In this document: piece after piece, positions 1-12,600 of the stretch
Position numbering within the stretch: the first letter of the stretch is position 1
Layout: each line of letters opens with the position of its first letter
DNA from: Diphasiastrum complanatum
Taxonomy: Eukaryota > Streptophyta > Lycopodiopsida > Lycopodiales > Lycopodiaceae
Reading direction: 5' to 3'
Length of the DNA stretch: 64,000 bases
NCBI GenBank assembly: GCA_029204225.1
Contig: CM055104.1
Coordinates: forward strand, 42,157,502-42,221,501
Made by a program: the position numbers and the translations under genes
The notes under the pieces: generated by a model
What the model saw: only the letters and a program-made list of their open reading frames with translations
What the model was told of the DNA's origin: nothing
Database searches by the model: none

Positions 1-1760
1 GAGTGTGATGTAAGTCATGAAGTAGCAACCTGATCCATACAGCTTATTTTAAAGCTTGACATGTTGCAATGTACTTTGCCTTTGTCGAAGAAAGTGCAAC
101 TGATTTCTGCTTCCTTGAGTTCCACAAAATCGGTCTCCCTACCCAATAGAAACAGAATCCGGAGGTAGATTTTCTAGTAAAGACTGTTGCTCCACTTCAC
201 AACATCCTTGGAGTTAATTGCTTCGGCTAGGCTCTCTGGTTCTTTTGATGAAGTCTAGAATGATTGAGGTGTATACCTCTCAGGAACTATCCAAGTCCGT
301 GAGCCTATGTGAATGTTTGGTTGACCAGGATGCGATGATGCTTCTTCTTGAATTTCTCCGTATCTACTTGAACTAGCTTGCTCTGGTTTGATGACAAGTA
401 ATGTCGGCTGCTCGGCTTCTATAGCTGTAGCTGCAAGTTCTGTAGAAGAAACATTATCGTTGGAAGATTCCATGCTACGTAAAATAGGGTGAAATGACAT
501 AGCATTGTTTATCGATGATTGTTTGAAATCATAGTATGTATGTTCTTGAGATATTACATCCCTAGAGACAAATACTACATTGGTGGATGGATCATAAACT
601 TTATAAGCTTTATGTTCATCAGGATAGCCAATGAAAATACATTTATTTGTCCTATGATCCAGTATCTTCCTAAGCTGTTTAGAAATGTGAACAAATCATA
701 TACAACCAAAGATTTTTAAATGGTCCATGCCAAATTTCATGAGGAGTTTTGCTGTTGACGGCTTTGGTGCTGGATCTATTCTACACGTAACAAGCTGTGG
801 CAGTAGCTTCTGCCCAGAACTTTGCAGGTAGGTGTTCTTGACGTGGCATGGATCTGGCTGAGTTAAGAAGAGTTCGATTCTTCCTTTCGGCAAACCCATT
901 CTATTGAGGTGAACAGGAAGTGGTGAACTGTCTTCTAATACCATGTTCAGCCATGTGGTTGGACATCTCATCAGAGATGTATTCGCCACCACCATCAGTT
1001 TGGAGTGCCTTCACTTTTGTAGACATTTGTGTCTCAGCCATGGCTCTGAATCTCTTGAAGCATTCAAAGGCTTCAGATTTGTGCTTAATGAACATGACTG
1101 TAGACCATCTAGAATAATCATCTATGAAAGTAATAAAATAGATTGCATCTCCTAAGGATGGAGTTAGGTAGATGAATTGATCTTTGCTTTAAGCTGCATA
1201 CTCCATAAATCATTGCTTGCGAGAGGTCATGTGTTGGGTAGCGCCGCTATCCAGGTACTAGCTATCACAGTCTTCATTGTTGTTGTTGTAAGCCATTAAC
1301 AAATGTGTATCTTGCTCCTTGAATTCTGCCGCATTGGAGCAGTCTAGCTGCTTTTGTTGTTGCTTATTCACCTCGTTGTAGATCCGGATATGACACTCCT
1401 TGATGTCGTGGTTGGCTCTCTTGCAATATCTGCAGAAAAACTTCTTTCGTAATCCACCATGCTCACCTTGAGTATGAGGCTTCTGTTGTTGCTGCTGCAC
1501 TTGATTCTTGCCCTTGGAGTAGTCTTTCTTCTTGGTGTATAGAGCCATGGATTTGTCTTTGATAGACAGGCTGCTAGTCTTTCTCCGCATTTCTTCTTGA
1601 AGTAGGTGACCAATCACCTTTTTGAAGTAGGTGACCAATCACCTTTTGAAGAGTGAGGTCAAGTTGCATGGAGATCATCACCACAAAGTGTTCATACTAC
1701 TTTGGAAGAGAAGAAAGCAAGGTCATAACGACATCATCATCTTGAATAGAACATGTTGGA
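1..1760 (-). mobile_element. Decayed Ty1/copia retrotransposon, internally deleted
   Basis: Read on the minus strand from about 1755 downwards. A gag end comes first, with a CCHC zinc knuckle (CRYCKRANHDIKEC) near 1400-1440. The protease signature DSGATQHM follows at about 1225-1260. After about 30 further codons containing stops, the frame goes straight into the integrase core (ITFIDDYSRW, then KSEAFECF and DGGGEYIS, about 1160-940). Most of the protease and the zinc-binding N-terminus of integrase are therefore deleted. Integrase continues in a shifted frame (AERKNRTLL, FWAEATATA) to about 700. The linker (WIVPERYTP, about 260) leads to the start of reverse transcriptase (EPESLAEAINSKD, about 190-235), where a stop falls. 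The last 120 bases look more like the RNase H end than RT, so the RT core is probably also deleted. Several stops and frameshifts make it a dead copy. Confidence 0.85.
1597..1648. repeat. 25-bp tandem duplication inside gag
   Basis: The unit TTGAAGTAGGTGACCAATCA plus five more bases occurs twice back to back. It lies in the copia gag coding sequence and shifts the gag reading frame, so it contributes to inactivation. It is visible directly by eye. Confidence 0.85.
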
Positions 1761-1799
1761 TTTATCTCCTCTACTCTCCTAAATCCCGTTTTAATTTGC

Positions 1800-2415
1800 C
1801 TCCATTCATGATGCATTTTAACTCACGTTGTCGCACAGTCTGCATATTTACATGTAAAATAAGACAGACGAATAAAACATGATTGTCTGCATAAATACAA
1901 GTCGAAGAAAAGACAGAAAAAACACGACACTGTGTTTTTACACGTGTTTTGTGATAGGCGAAAAAGGTGACACTGCTTACAAAATGCCAAAGGTGCCCTA
2001 GGAAGCAAAGGCACCCTGTAAATCAAATCCTAAGGCATTTCGTCAGAGTGACGCATTTTTCGCATCTTCACCAACATTCATTTTAGTGAAGGCTGACGTC
2101 ATGGCCCTTTTCACACTCATCCCATACAACTATGCTAATAGATTTGACAACAACAGCAGCCACCCACAATCTCCTATAGACAACACATCCACTTTGTACT
2201 TTCTTCATCTGGACACCTATAACATTGTGTATATATATTGAATACCATTTTCGTATTCAGACTGATTAAGAGATTGAAGATCAAGTGTGTGTAAAATAAT
2301 AGCATCAGAACCTTATCAGATATAGACGAAGTAGATCCCTTGCGCATTGACTGTTTATTTGTCAGTAATAGGTTCATTCCATTACAAATTGAATTAGCTT
2401 TGTAGAGCACGCAGT
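1800..2415 (-). repeat. LTR-like sequence
   Basis: No coding sequence is visible. The stretch shares short motifs with the LTR-like region at 13.43-14.29 kb: acagtctgcata, gtctgcataaata, and runs such as cgaaaaaggtgacact and gcatttttcgcatc. It also contains a TATA-like gtatatatattg near 2230 and a TGACGTCA bZIP-type palindrome at about 2093. I infer a diverged LTR of the same family, probably of the minus-strand copia to its left or the plus-strand copia to its right. Boundaries are not resolved. Confidence 0.4.
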
Positions 2416-2479
2416 TTCATCCGCTATTGTCTTGTGCTCTACCTGCAAGCGAAACAACCATGAGATTCAAGACTGCATT

Positions 2480-3549
2480 ATACTATAAGAAAAGAACAAG
2501 AGCAAGGGGCAATCGAATCAAGTGGCAAATGCAGTTGTAGAAGCTCCACAGCCTATTCAAGAAGTGGATCATGATGTCTTCTTGACCGGCCATCAAGGAG
2601 CATCCGGCGACAGTTCTAGCCTCATTAGCTATTTCAAGTCCTATACACCTTATAGTACCCAAAAATATGTTTACCTTGGCGACAATAGCACACAAGCTAT
2701 TAAAGGTGAAGGTACTGTAAGATTAAGCTTTGCAAATGATCAGTCTAAGCTACTTTCTAAAGTCCTATATGTACCTCGAAAAGAGGCATGGATACTTGTA
2801 TAAATTAAGTCATTGTTTTTCTACCTCTAGTCAGGCGCTCAGTACTTGTATTCATGCAAATAAAAGTTTACTTTGGCAATATAGACTTGGTCACTTGAAT
2901 CATGCTGCTATACAACAAATGTCTAGACAATCTATTGTTCTTTATCTCAACTATCCTCATGATAAAGTCGAGTTACCTGTCTGTCAAGATTGTCTAGTTG
3001 GTAAACAGACTAGGAAACCATTTAAATCAAGCCATCAGCATATTGCTAGAGGATTGTTAGACATTGTACATTCAGACATTTGTGGCCCGATGAAAAAATA
3101 CTTCGCTGAAGGATGCAAAGTACTTTATAACTTTTGTTGATGAATTTTCCAGAAGGACTATGGTGTACTTTATAAAGAAGAAATCAGAAGCCTTCAACTG
3201 CTTCAGAATCTTCAAGGAGCATGCAGAAAAGAAGACTGGATGGACTATCAAGGCTCTAAGGTCAGACAATGGTGGAGAATATATCTCTATCGAGTTTAAG
3301 GAGTACTGCCAAAGCCAAGGCATTGAGCAACAATTCATCACTCCTTACAGTCCTCAATCTAATGGCTTAGCCGAGAAGAAGAACCGTACCCTGGTTGAAT
3401 CAACCAAATGTATGCTAGTGCATGCATCGCTGCCCCAGAGATTCTGGACCAAAGTTGTCTCCACTGCAACTTACATCCAGAACAGATGTTCGACCGAGGC
3501 CCTCTCAAGCAAGACACCCCACGAGGCTTTACCAAATTGTGTGTCATAA
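2480..3549 (+). mobile_element. Ty1/copia fragment: protease end, integrase zinc domain, integrase core
   Basis: Plus-strand copia pol piece. The first segment (about 2522-2800) is the protease-proximal region (KYVYLGDNSTQAIKGEG, LLSKVLYVPRK). A frameshift leads to the pre-integrase zinc domain (LWQYRLGHLNHAAIQQMS, then LPVCQDCLVGKQTRKPF; HHCC arrangement, about 2870-3020). The core begins DIVHSDICGPM and, after another frameshift near 3115, runs to 3549. It keeps DNGGEY and the PYSPQSNGLAEKKNRTL block, so catalytic Asp and Glu positions are still readable. It stops abruptly after the integrase C-terminus. No RT or RNase H follows, because a gypsy-like gag in the opposite orientation begins immediately. 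It is clearly related to the minus-strand copy at 6.7-8.25 kb. Confidence 0.88.
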
Positions 3550-3599
3550 TGGCAGGGTGATGTTTTTTTGCTCACTTTCCTAGGCCGTCCATACATTGA

Positions 3600-5082
3600 G
3601 TACTTCATTTGATTCTTCAAAGCTGACGCAAAATAGGCTCTCGATGGACTCTTGGTTCAATCTGAGTCAATGTCTCCACTAATACTTCTTTCGTCTGAGG
3701 CACCAACTTAAGAAATTCTCCCAATGTAATATCCATCTTGCTCGATAGAATATTCATGAACAGTTCTATTTGCGGCGCTTCAGGTTTTGTCATCTCGAAG
3801 GGTTCTTCATAATGATGTAACTTGGTATTGACATCTGTTTGTGGATTATGTAAATCTGATGGCGGCACAGGTGAAGCATGACCTTTCGCTGTAGCTTTAG
3901 CGGCTTCCAATGACTCTTCTTCTTGCAATTGTTTAATCCACTACCTCATGTTTTGGTAGTTTTTCTTTTATGAGCTGAAATTCAGATACACCCCTGATGT
4001 AGTAGGTATATCAGTAAATGGCACATATTCAACAGGTGTTGTATCAATAGCAACTTCTTTTTGCTTCTGAGCTCTAGTAACAACCATCAATTGTACACTT
4101 GGTCCAGTAGGCTAGGCTGCTGTTCTTTGCTTGATTCTAATCATATTTAATGGAGAAATTACTCGCGGTGGTTTTGGTCTTGTTGGACAGTCCCTGTAAC
4201 AAATTCCATAACCGCATTCTCGACAGAATGGAAGTAGATTTTTCTTTGTTTGGACAGTCAGCAATTATGTGATTCTCTCCACATCCAAAGCATCCAAGTG
4301 GTATCGTAGCCCATTGTCTAGACTGTTGTTGTTGCACAGCAGCATAGATAGCGTATTGCTCTAGAGGACCAATATCTTGATTGGTATTGTAACTCCATTG
4401 CTCATTACCAAATAGAGATTTTGGTTCCATCAAATTTGTAGGAGAAACATGTTGTGCTGGTGGAGCTGGCAAAGCTAGTCGTTCAGGAAATCCAAGGCCA
4501 TGGGTCTAGTTCTTAGCGTTAGGTCCCTTCCAGGTAGTCAGATCTCGATATTAGAGCTTAGCGTATCTTTGCTGGATAATCCGAGGATTAAACGAGCAAA
4601 AAGGTTGTTTTGTGTGCAGTAGAATTGCGTAGATGACAAATAGTTTTCATCATACATCTTTTCATTGTTGGACACTCATTTATGGTGTGATTTCCCACAT
4701 AGATCGCACAACAAACATTTTCTTGACTAGGAAATGTCTTTGCAAGCTTTTCACCTGCTTTGTCACTCTTAGTTTGCTGCTCTTCCAATGCTTTCATCTT
4801 TTCATCGAATTGTGACTGCATCTTTTCCAACTGCATCTATTGATCTTGACCAAGTTTTTGAACTCGTTAATCATCAATTATGTTGTTGCATTGATTTTTG
4901 TGGATGCAATAGTGGTGGATGTTGAGGTAGATTCTGTATATGACAACATTCCAACATTTGGTTCATCGTCTGAAATTTTCATCATCCTCTCGTATTGCAT
5001 CATCCATAGCATGTTGTTGATGGAATCTTTTGGTGGCGCTTCTTTTATGCCACTCCGATTCCTGTTATATATGCCTAGATAG
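3600..5082 (-). mobile_element. Ty3/gypsy-like gag, zinc-knuckle and gag-protease linker part
   Basis: Read on minus from about 5080 to 3600. A low-complexity, coiled-coil-like stretch (EKMQSQFDEKMKALEEQQ, about 4770-4836) is followed by a knuckle-like motif CAIYVGNHTINECP near 4690. Further on is CFGCGENHIIADCP near 4250-4290, one residue short of the CX2CX4HX4C spacing. A shifted frame then gives a second cysteine cluster (CRECGYGICYRDC) near 4190-4225. The last block (3617-3928) has the leucine-rich MDITLGEFLKLVPQTK region seen at plant gypsy gag-protease joints. Stops and frameshifts separate the blocks. It probably belongs with the gag core at 6.05-6.7 kb, with about 1 kb of unrelated sequence between them. 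Confidence 0.65.
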
Positions 5083-6045
5083 AGTTGATCTACATAGTTG
5101 AAGCTATTGCTACAACCTACAATCTAACCTCTTCCAAGCTACACACTATTCATGTAGAAAAACAAACGTTGAACTTGTAACTATTGTAAGCAATGCATCA
5201 TAGAACACACAGATTGCACATGAGGCGACACAAATTCTATATTATCGAAATTAAGTTTTACTTAAAAAATATGAGCACTGTCTATATCTCAAACAACGCA
5301 CCACCGCAAGAGAGTACTCTCTCTCACGAGTAACTAGTGTCACATACTCTCCTCTTTCTCTCTCTCTCACATTGATCCTATATATCAAGAATGGAGAGGT
5401 AATTAATCAAATATGTAGTAATTAGAAGAACGTTTAATGTTAATTCTAACTACTTCCGGTTGCCTATCATTGTCCTCCGTGCTTTTCCTATATTCTGTTG
5501 CGTGCACTATCCATTCACGCGCCGGTACCATGTTTCAAAAAATGCAAAATGTGACTCAAAATTTATGCCCTATGAAATTGACTTCTGCGAAAAAAATTGA
5601 AGCCGATGACGAAGGCAAAAATCGAAAAATGTGAACTATGCAAAAGTTAGTTAAAAACATGTTCAATGCACATTTTGACTTCCCCGAAAAATGCAAGAAA
5701 ACTGAGGAAAGGTTTATGAACTTAACTTCTTCGGTGGACACAAAAATATGCACAACTTGACATTAGAAACCTTCAGTTTCTTCAGTTGTAATTATGTATA
5801 ATCAGCTTGGCAACCCTAATTTATGTTTGTAGATATTACAATTGCCATTTGATGGCCAGGACGAGGATGGTTCAACTGGATCTAGCTAGTTTTTTTACTC
5901 TATAACTAGCTGATCCATATGTACAAATACTGATGTTGCTAGGTTTATCATTCTAGTTGATACATATGTACATGCATTTACCGATGTAGTTTATGTATAT
6001 TCTTGAGCTTTGACTATTTTTGTAAGTGGACTATATTTGATCTTG
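5083..6045. other. Non-coding stretch, possible inserted LTR
   Basis: No gene is supported here. The stretch separates the two gypsy gag blocks. It contains a CT-rich run (5330-5370), a TATA-like tcctatatatcaag near 5378 and repeated gaaaaa/cgaaaaatg motifs near 5590-5700 reminiscent of the LTR-like regions at 1.8-2.1 and 13.5-13.9 kb. An inserted, decayed LTR is a reasonable guess. No clean ends or target duplication were found. Confidence 0.3.
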
Positions 6046-6047
6046 AA

Positions 6048-6710
6048 TTATTTATGTATGGTTATTTTGTCATTTGTAAAATGTCTTTTATATGTGTTTA
6101 ATTGCATGACATGTAACTTTAATATTTGTATGGAGCCAGTATTTTGGTTTAAGGTCGCATCTAATCCTTTTAGGTAGACATGCATGATCATGGCGTCATT
6201 ATTGATTAGTTCAAGATCACACTCAGGTCTGAGGTATTTGACCCGTTCAATATAATCTCGCACCATTTCTCTCTTTTTCATTTTAATTTTACTTAAATGT
6301 AAGAAAGGATCTTCCATAAACTTTATGGGTTTAAATGATTAGACCAGCTTTATCTACTTTCCAATCCATGTGTTCAGTCTCATCTTAAATATAAAACCAA
6401 TCTTGTGCAGCTCCAGTTAAGGCCATAAGAAATAGCTTATGTTTATCTTGTGGAAAAACTTCGCCATAAATCTCACATAATTCAGAATTGTTTTTGAGAA
6501 ATCTAACTAGATCAGATTACCCATTATACTTTGGTATATCTAGACAAGGTGACTTTCTAACAATAATTTGTGGAGCAACAAATGGCTGCTCAGGTACATC
6601 ACATTCGTCATCTGAATCGGACATCTTTCCAAATCACTTTAGAAAGACAATGAGATTGGATCTAGATTTTTCAATCAACTCCTACCTATGATCAGATCTG
6701 TGAAAACTCT
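6048..6710 (-). mobile_element. Ty3/gypsy gag core relic
   Basis: Minus-strand translation shows the Retrotrans_gag pattern. From about 6600 downwards come VPEQPFVAPQIIVRKSP, then LVRFLKNNSELCEIYGEVFP, then HKLFLMALTGAAQDWFYI with a stop, and then FLHLSKIKMKKREMVRDYIE (about 6250-6310). The LTGAAQDWF and REMVRDYIERVKYL blocks are the family landmarks (capsid-like helices). In-frame stops occur at several places. Its upstream end, near 6710, abuts the truncated RT start of the copia element at 6.72-8.25 kb, so one element interrupted or replaced the other here. Confidence 0.7.
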
Positions 6711-6717
6711 ATCACTT

Positions 6718-8260
6718 GACAATAATCAAGCTTTTGAATGACCATGTTTGGTTCTTGGAATACTCTTTGTCCAGCACTTCCCTCCAAAGATTGGAGTCTG
6801 GTTGGCTAAGTGCCTCATCGACAATAGTCGGCTCCTACATTAAAAGATGGGCAGACTCAAGCGTATATCTTGGAAGTGGCATCGGTTGATGATCCAATCC
6901 TTGGACTTGTTGTTGTTGAGTAGCAACAACATCATCTTTGTTTGACTCGTTGTCAAAGAGCTGATCGACTATAGGTACGCTTGAGCTAGTGGCTCGAATT
7001 GTCATGCTAGAGATAGACGTCAAAGATTCGCATGGAATTTTATCCTTGTCTTTGAAGTCGATGAACTAATCCTCGATAAAGGCTGTATCCCTGCTGAATA
7101 GATTATGTTGGGTATCGGGGTTGTACAGCTTGTAAGTGTTGTCAGAGGCAGATATCTGATTAGGATGGTCTTGAGATCTTGGAAGTCAATTTCTTCCTTG
7201 TCTCTTTCGGGATCTACGCGTAGGCGATGCATCCGAACACTCGTAGGTTCTTCAATGAAGGCTTATATCCTGTCCAAATCTCATGTGGTGTTTTCCTTGA
7301 GAGGGCCTTGGTCGACGAACATCAGTTCTGGATGTAAGCTGTAGTGGAGATAGCTTTAGCCCAAAAGGTCGTTGGTAATAATGCGTGTGTCAGCATGCAT
7401 TTGGTTGACTCAACTAGGGTACGATATTTCCTCTCGGCTAAGCTGTTTGACTGAGGTGAATAGGGATTGATAAATTGTTGTTCAATGCCTTGGCTCTAGT
7501 AGTACTCCTCGAATTCAGTAGAGATATATTCTCCACAATTGTCGGACATTAGGGCTTTCATTCTCTTACCAATTTTTTTCTTTGCACTTTTCTTGAAGAT
7601 TTTGAAGAAATTGAAAGCTTTTGATTTCTTCTTGATGAAGTACACCATTAACTATCTGAAAAATTCATCAATAAAAATGATGAAATACTTTGCATCCTTC
7701 AATAAAGGATTTTGCATTGGGCCACAAATATTTGTGTGTACATTATCTAATAATCCTCTAGTAACATGCTGATGGCTTGATTTAAATGGTTTCCAAGCCT
7801 GCTTACCGACTAGACAGTCATGACAAATAGGTAATTCACTTTCCTATCTGAATAGTCGAGATAAAAAACAATAGATTGTTTAGACATTTTTTGTATAGAA
7901 AATTGATTTTTAAGTGACCAAGTCTGTAATGCCAAGGTAAACTTTTATTGATTAGTACAGAAGTACTAGAGCCTGACTAGAGGCAGAAAAGCGATGACTT
8001 AATCTGTACAAGTATCCATGCCTCTTTCCGAGTGCTAGGATCATGCATGTCCTTTAGATTGATCATTTGCAAGGCTCAATCTTATTGTACCTTCATCTTT
8101 AATAGCCTGTGTGCTATTTTCGCCCAAGTGAACATATCTTTTGGTATTGTAAGGCGTATAGGGCTTGAAACAACGTGAAACAACATTCATGACTAGCCAT
8201 GAAGAAGCATCAAACGACAGCTCCTGGTTTTTGGATTTCAGAGCCACACAACGGTCCTTA
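6718..8260 (-). mobile_element. Ty1/copia relic (same family as the 2.5-kb copy), opposite orientation
   Basis: Read on minus from 8250. The protease-proximal segment (RYVHLGENSTQAIKDEGTI, 8041-8247) is close to the 2.5-kb copy. The zinc domain at 7770-7990 is badly worn. The integrase core runs from about 7740 to 7410, with the catalytic-region motif reading SDNCGEY instead of DNGGEY. The C-terminus follows (AERKYRTLVEST, PHEIWTGYKPSLKN, VFGCIAYA, 7200-7440). The linker (PLPRYTLESAHLLM, about 6845) joins the beginning of RT (DEALSQPDSNLWREV, 6775-6820). It ends there without an RT core. Numerous stops show it is dead. Confidence 0.85.
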
Positions 8261-9590
8261 CAATGGTTTTCTTAGGTGATGTGTTCATCTATAGTGTAAC
8301 ATTTAAGGAGCATGAGAGAATTCAATAGCTTAGCTAGAAGTATCTCCTAGAATTAGTTATAAATATGATTATATATTTGGGTATAGGATGGCCAAATAGT
8401 CTTGTTGACTTTTTGGTAAACAGATATAGAAGCAGAGAATTCTTGGAGGAAAACATGGTGGTATGGGACATCAGTGATTCCAAAGGTTGTGCTAGAGTGA
8501 TCTGTAGACTGATGGTTAGTGATTACTGTAATGGTAATACTAACAGATAAATTCATTGGTTATTTGCTCAGGGTTTGTTGAAAAATTATGAGATATAGAT
8601 CTAGATCCCAAATGGTATCTCATTATTTACAAAATATGGAGGCCCTTCAATCTATTCCTCTTTTATTTTGTAACCTCTACTTTCTAGAATTTTTTTTAAT
8701 ATGAGACAGTTGGATTGAGATCATATAATTCCTTCAAATGTAGAACTATATTATGAAGGATTGATTATTGTTATATGAAATTGTACTTCCATACAATTAT
8801 GAATATTGCTCAGAATCTATTGATGTTTTCAATTGATTCAGTGGAGTCTAGAGTTCCTGGACCCAAATGATTATCTTTATTTGATAGTTGATCATTGAAA
8901 TGTAATATTTCTATTGTTCAGAGTAAGATATTTTATGATTTTGGAGAAAGCCCGGTTTGAAATAGTATTGGATACTTATTACTGACTTTTCGGATCTTTG
9001 ATATCTTATACATTGTCTCCTGAGAACTTTTTAAATGGAACTTGTGGAATTTCTTTTAAATCGTTGTTCAATAGTAGGCCTTGGGATATATTCTTCTATA
9101 ATTAGAGGACCCAAATCTACAAGACTGATTAGAGAGGAGTTTTGCTCCACAGATTTAGAAATTCGGATCAATTTTTGGGTTTCAAACCTGAGTTTTTTTG
9201 GAGTAGCACAGCCACTACTCAAATAGCGAGGGGCTCTGGCAATTCAAATCAAATATTTTCCTACAAATCCAGGTCTTGAATTCTGGTTTTTTGGGACAAC
9301 AGGCCTATAAACTCCATTAGTGAGGGTTTCTGGAATTGGAATTCAGAAAGTTTTACCAATTTCGAGGAAGGAAATCAGGGGTTTCAGAAATCTAGTTGTA
9401 GTTAGCTACCTTCAATAAATTATTTCTTGTAGTGGCCCCGAAATGCAGATCAGGAGCCAGATTGCATAGCCATCAAAAAAACTGGGGGATTTATCTTGTT
9501 TTTTCTTTGGAAATATAGTCCTGAGACAGAGCTAAGTGTTCTACCTTCCATTTTTTTAGTTCAGTTAATCTTTCTTCTTGTTTTAGTCAG
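8261..9590. other. AT-rich stretch without recognisable gene
   Basis: I see no protein motif, RNA gene or clear repeat here. Short open frames of about 60 codons on both strands look random. The segment lies between a minus-strand copia and a plus-strand gypsy and could include the missing 5' LTR of the latter. No primer-binding site of the TGGTATCAGAGC type was found next to the gypsy gag. Confidence 0.5.
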
Positions 9591-9684
9591 AATCTAAGGT
9601 ACATCTCTTTCCGTTCTGAAAAGACCACCCTTAAGGACCTGATCAACCCCCTGAGAGAGGCATCGACGAATTAGAAACAAAGTC

Positions 9685-12600
9685 GTGGTTTTTAGTAAAG
9701 GAAAAGAACGCATGGAAGTGGAAGAGCCGGAGCAATTCACTGAAGAACTCGATGATTTGGTTACCAAGGAGCAACATCTCCAGTTGCTAACAGAAGTGAA
9801 AGAGTTGAAACTGGCTTTAGCCAATTTCAAGTCCAGTATGGAAGACTCGTTTGTCGAGCTCAAAGGTTTAATTCTGAGCTCCACAAAAGAAAGTCTCCCA
9901 TCCACTTCTCAACCGTCCCCTTCACCACTTCCATCAGCATCGGGTGAGCATAGTCGGTCTCATCCCAGTGTGTTTAAAGATTTAAAACCTCCTACTTTTA
10001 TTGGAGAACAGAAAGATAGAAATGCAGATATTTTACATATCTTCCTCAGCAAATGGAAGAACATCCATGCTCTTAAACAGACTCCTAACCATTTGCAAGC
10101 AATCAAGGCCTGTCTTTCCCTAGGACCCATGGCCTATAAGTGGTGGTTAAACCTCCAAGAGACCAAGCAGACCCCCCGGCCATGGAAGGCTTTTGAAGAG
10201 GCCTTCCTAAGAACTTGATAGAGCCTGGGAAGCCTGGGAGAGAACAGTAATGGAAAAATCCTGAATATTGTATGTCTTGCAGTATCAAGAGGCCATATTA
10301 AAGATAAAAAATATGGATGACTATCAAAAAGTCAAAGGGTTGTCTGTGGGCTTCGAGATGAATATAAAGTAGAGGTCCAAAGAAACTCGCCTACTACCTT
10401 ACAACAAGCTCTCAAATATGCTCAAATTTATGACGATTCGGTGGGTAGGAAAGGAGATGAAAAAACAATCCTTTTCTGAACAGCCTATTCATAAGGACTT
10501 TCAATTTAAAAAGAATTTTTTTAAAAAAAAGAAAGAAGAAAAAGTTAAAAATGAAACTCCTTAGAAATGTCCATCACTCATACAGCCTTTAAAACCAGAG
10601 ATTTTGAGAAAGCCAAACAAAAACATTTGTGCTTTGTGTGTATGGGTAAGGGTCACGCAGTCAGGCAATGTCCCAAGGGGCCATTTATTACAAAAGATAA
10701 GAAAGATAAAAAGCAAGTTCATCATGTAGAGAATGTAAGCTTCCCAAGTGACTCGGCAGCTTCCGAGATAAAAGTGTTTCATGAAGATCATGAACACTGT
10801 TGCCGATTGACCTCTACAATGCTAGGGAGACCTGTTAGTTTTGGGCCACATGATCTAGTATGTATACATGGTAAAATTGGCAACCAACCAGTAAGAGTCA
10901 TAGTTGATGATGGGCAACCCATAATTTCATCAACTACACCCTTGTTAAGAAACTCAGACTTCAAGAGGTACCTAGTCAACATAGGTGGCCAAGAGGAAGA
11001 CAAAAAAATTTGGAAAATTATGGTAAGTAGCTTAAATCTTGATATTCAAGGATATCAAGATGAAACTAACTTTTAGATAATGCACCTGGATCGTATAGAT
11101 CTTGTTCTCAGAAGATACTGGCTCTACAGCTTAGGCGCTTCCCTCCACTAAAATTATCAAGAGAACACCCTCAACTTTCAGCATAATGGTAGAAAGATCC
11201 AGTTGCAAGGAGGGCATGATATTCCCAGAAGTCTTATGGTCTCCAGTTCAGAGCTTCGTTAGCTAATCGGGGATAGCGACCATCAAGTATTCTTATGTGA
11301 CCTTCAGTTTATTCAAGAAGTTTCTATTTTTAGTGCTTTACAATAGCAAGTAAATAGATTATAAACTTTATTATCTAAATTTAAAGATGTTTTTCTAAAG
11401 ATTTACCGCATGGTTTAGCAGAGATGTAGATCATGTAATAAACCTAGTACCAGGTACATCACCTGTTTCTAGACCTCGTATCGGGTCAGCCAAACATATG
11501 ATGAAGAAATAACTAGGAAGTTAACATATTATCTTGGAAAAGGCCAAATTCAGACCAATAGTCCACCGTGGGCATCACCAGTCCTTTTGGTGAAAAAGAA
11601 AGAGGGGTCTATGCGTCTTTGCGTAGATTACAGAGTCCTCAATAAGGTCACCATTAAGAATAAGTACCCAATGCCTCGGGCAGACGAGTTGTTTGATCAA
11701 CTCGATGAGGCTAAGTTTTTCAGTAAAATTGACCTTAGATTGGGATATCATCAAGTCCGTATAAAAGGGGTTGATGTCTCAAAAATAGCCTTTAGGACTC
11801 TCGTCACGGTCATTATGAGTTTAAGGTGATGCCATTTGGGCTCACAAATGCTCCAGGTACCTTTATGACTTTGATGAACACTGTCCTCAGACCATACTTA
11901 GGTAAGTTTGTAGTCATATTTTTAGATGACATCCTCTTTTACAATAAAACAAGGAAGGAACATCTTAAACACCTTAGAAAGGTGTTTCGACTGCTTAGAA
12001 AGCATAAACTTTATGCTAATAAACCTAAGTGTGAATTCTTCATTGAAGAAATAGCTTATTTGGGTCACATTATCTCAACAGATGGGATTAAGATGGACCC
12101 CAGTAAGGTTAAAGCCATACTCAGTTGGCTGAGACCTCAAAATATTTCAGATCTACAGATCTTTCTAGGTTTGGCAGGATATTACAGACGATTTGTCAAA
12201 GAATATGCTCAGATAGCAGTTCTTATGACAAATCTTCTTAAGGGAAAGGAAAAGGAGTTCAAATGAGAGTCCGCACAGCAAGAGAGCTTTGAGGTTCTCA
12301 AAATTGCCTTAGATACTGCACCAGTTTTAAAAGACGTCAACTCCAATCAGTCATTTGTGGTTGAAATAGATGCTAGCCTAAGACCCAAAAGGGTAATGAC
12401 GCTATATGGGTCACAGTTGACCGTTTGATCAAAATGGCTCACTTTATTCGACTAAAACAACCGTTAGAGCTCTAGAGTTAGCGAGGTTGTTTATAGATGG
12501 GCTATTTAAATTGTACGGTCTCCCTTCTAGCATAGTCAGCGACTGGGACATCAAGTTTAATGGAAATTTCTGAAGGACAGTATTCCATCATCTCCACACT

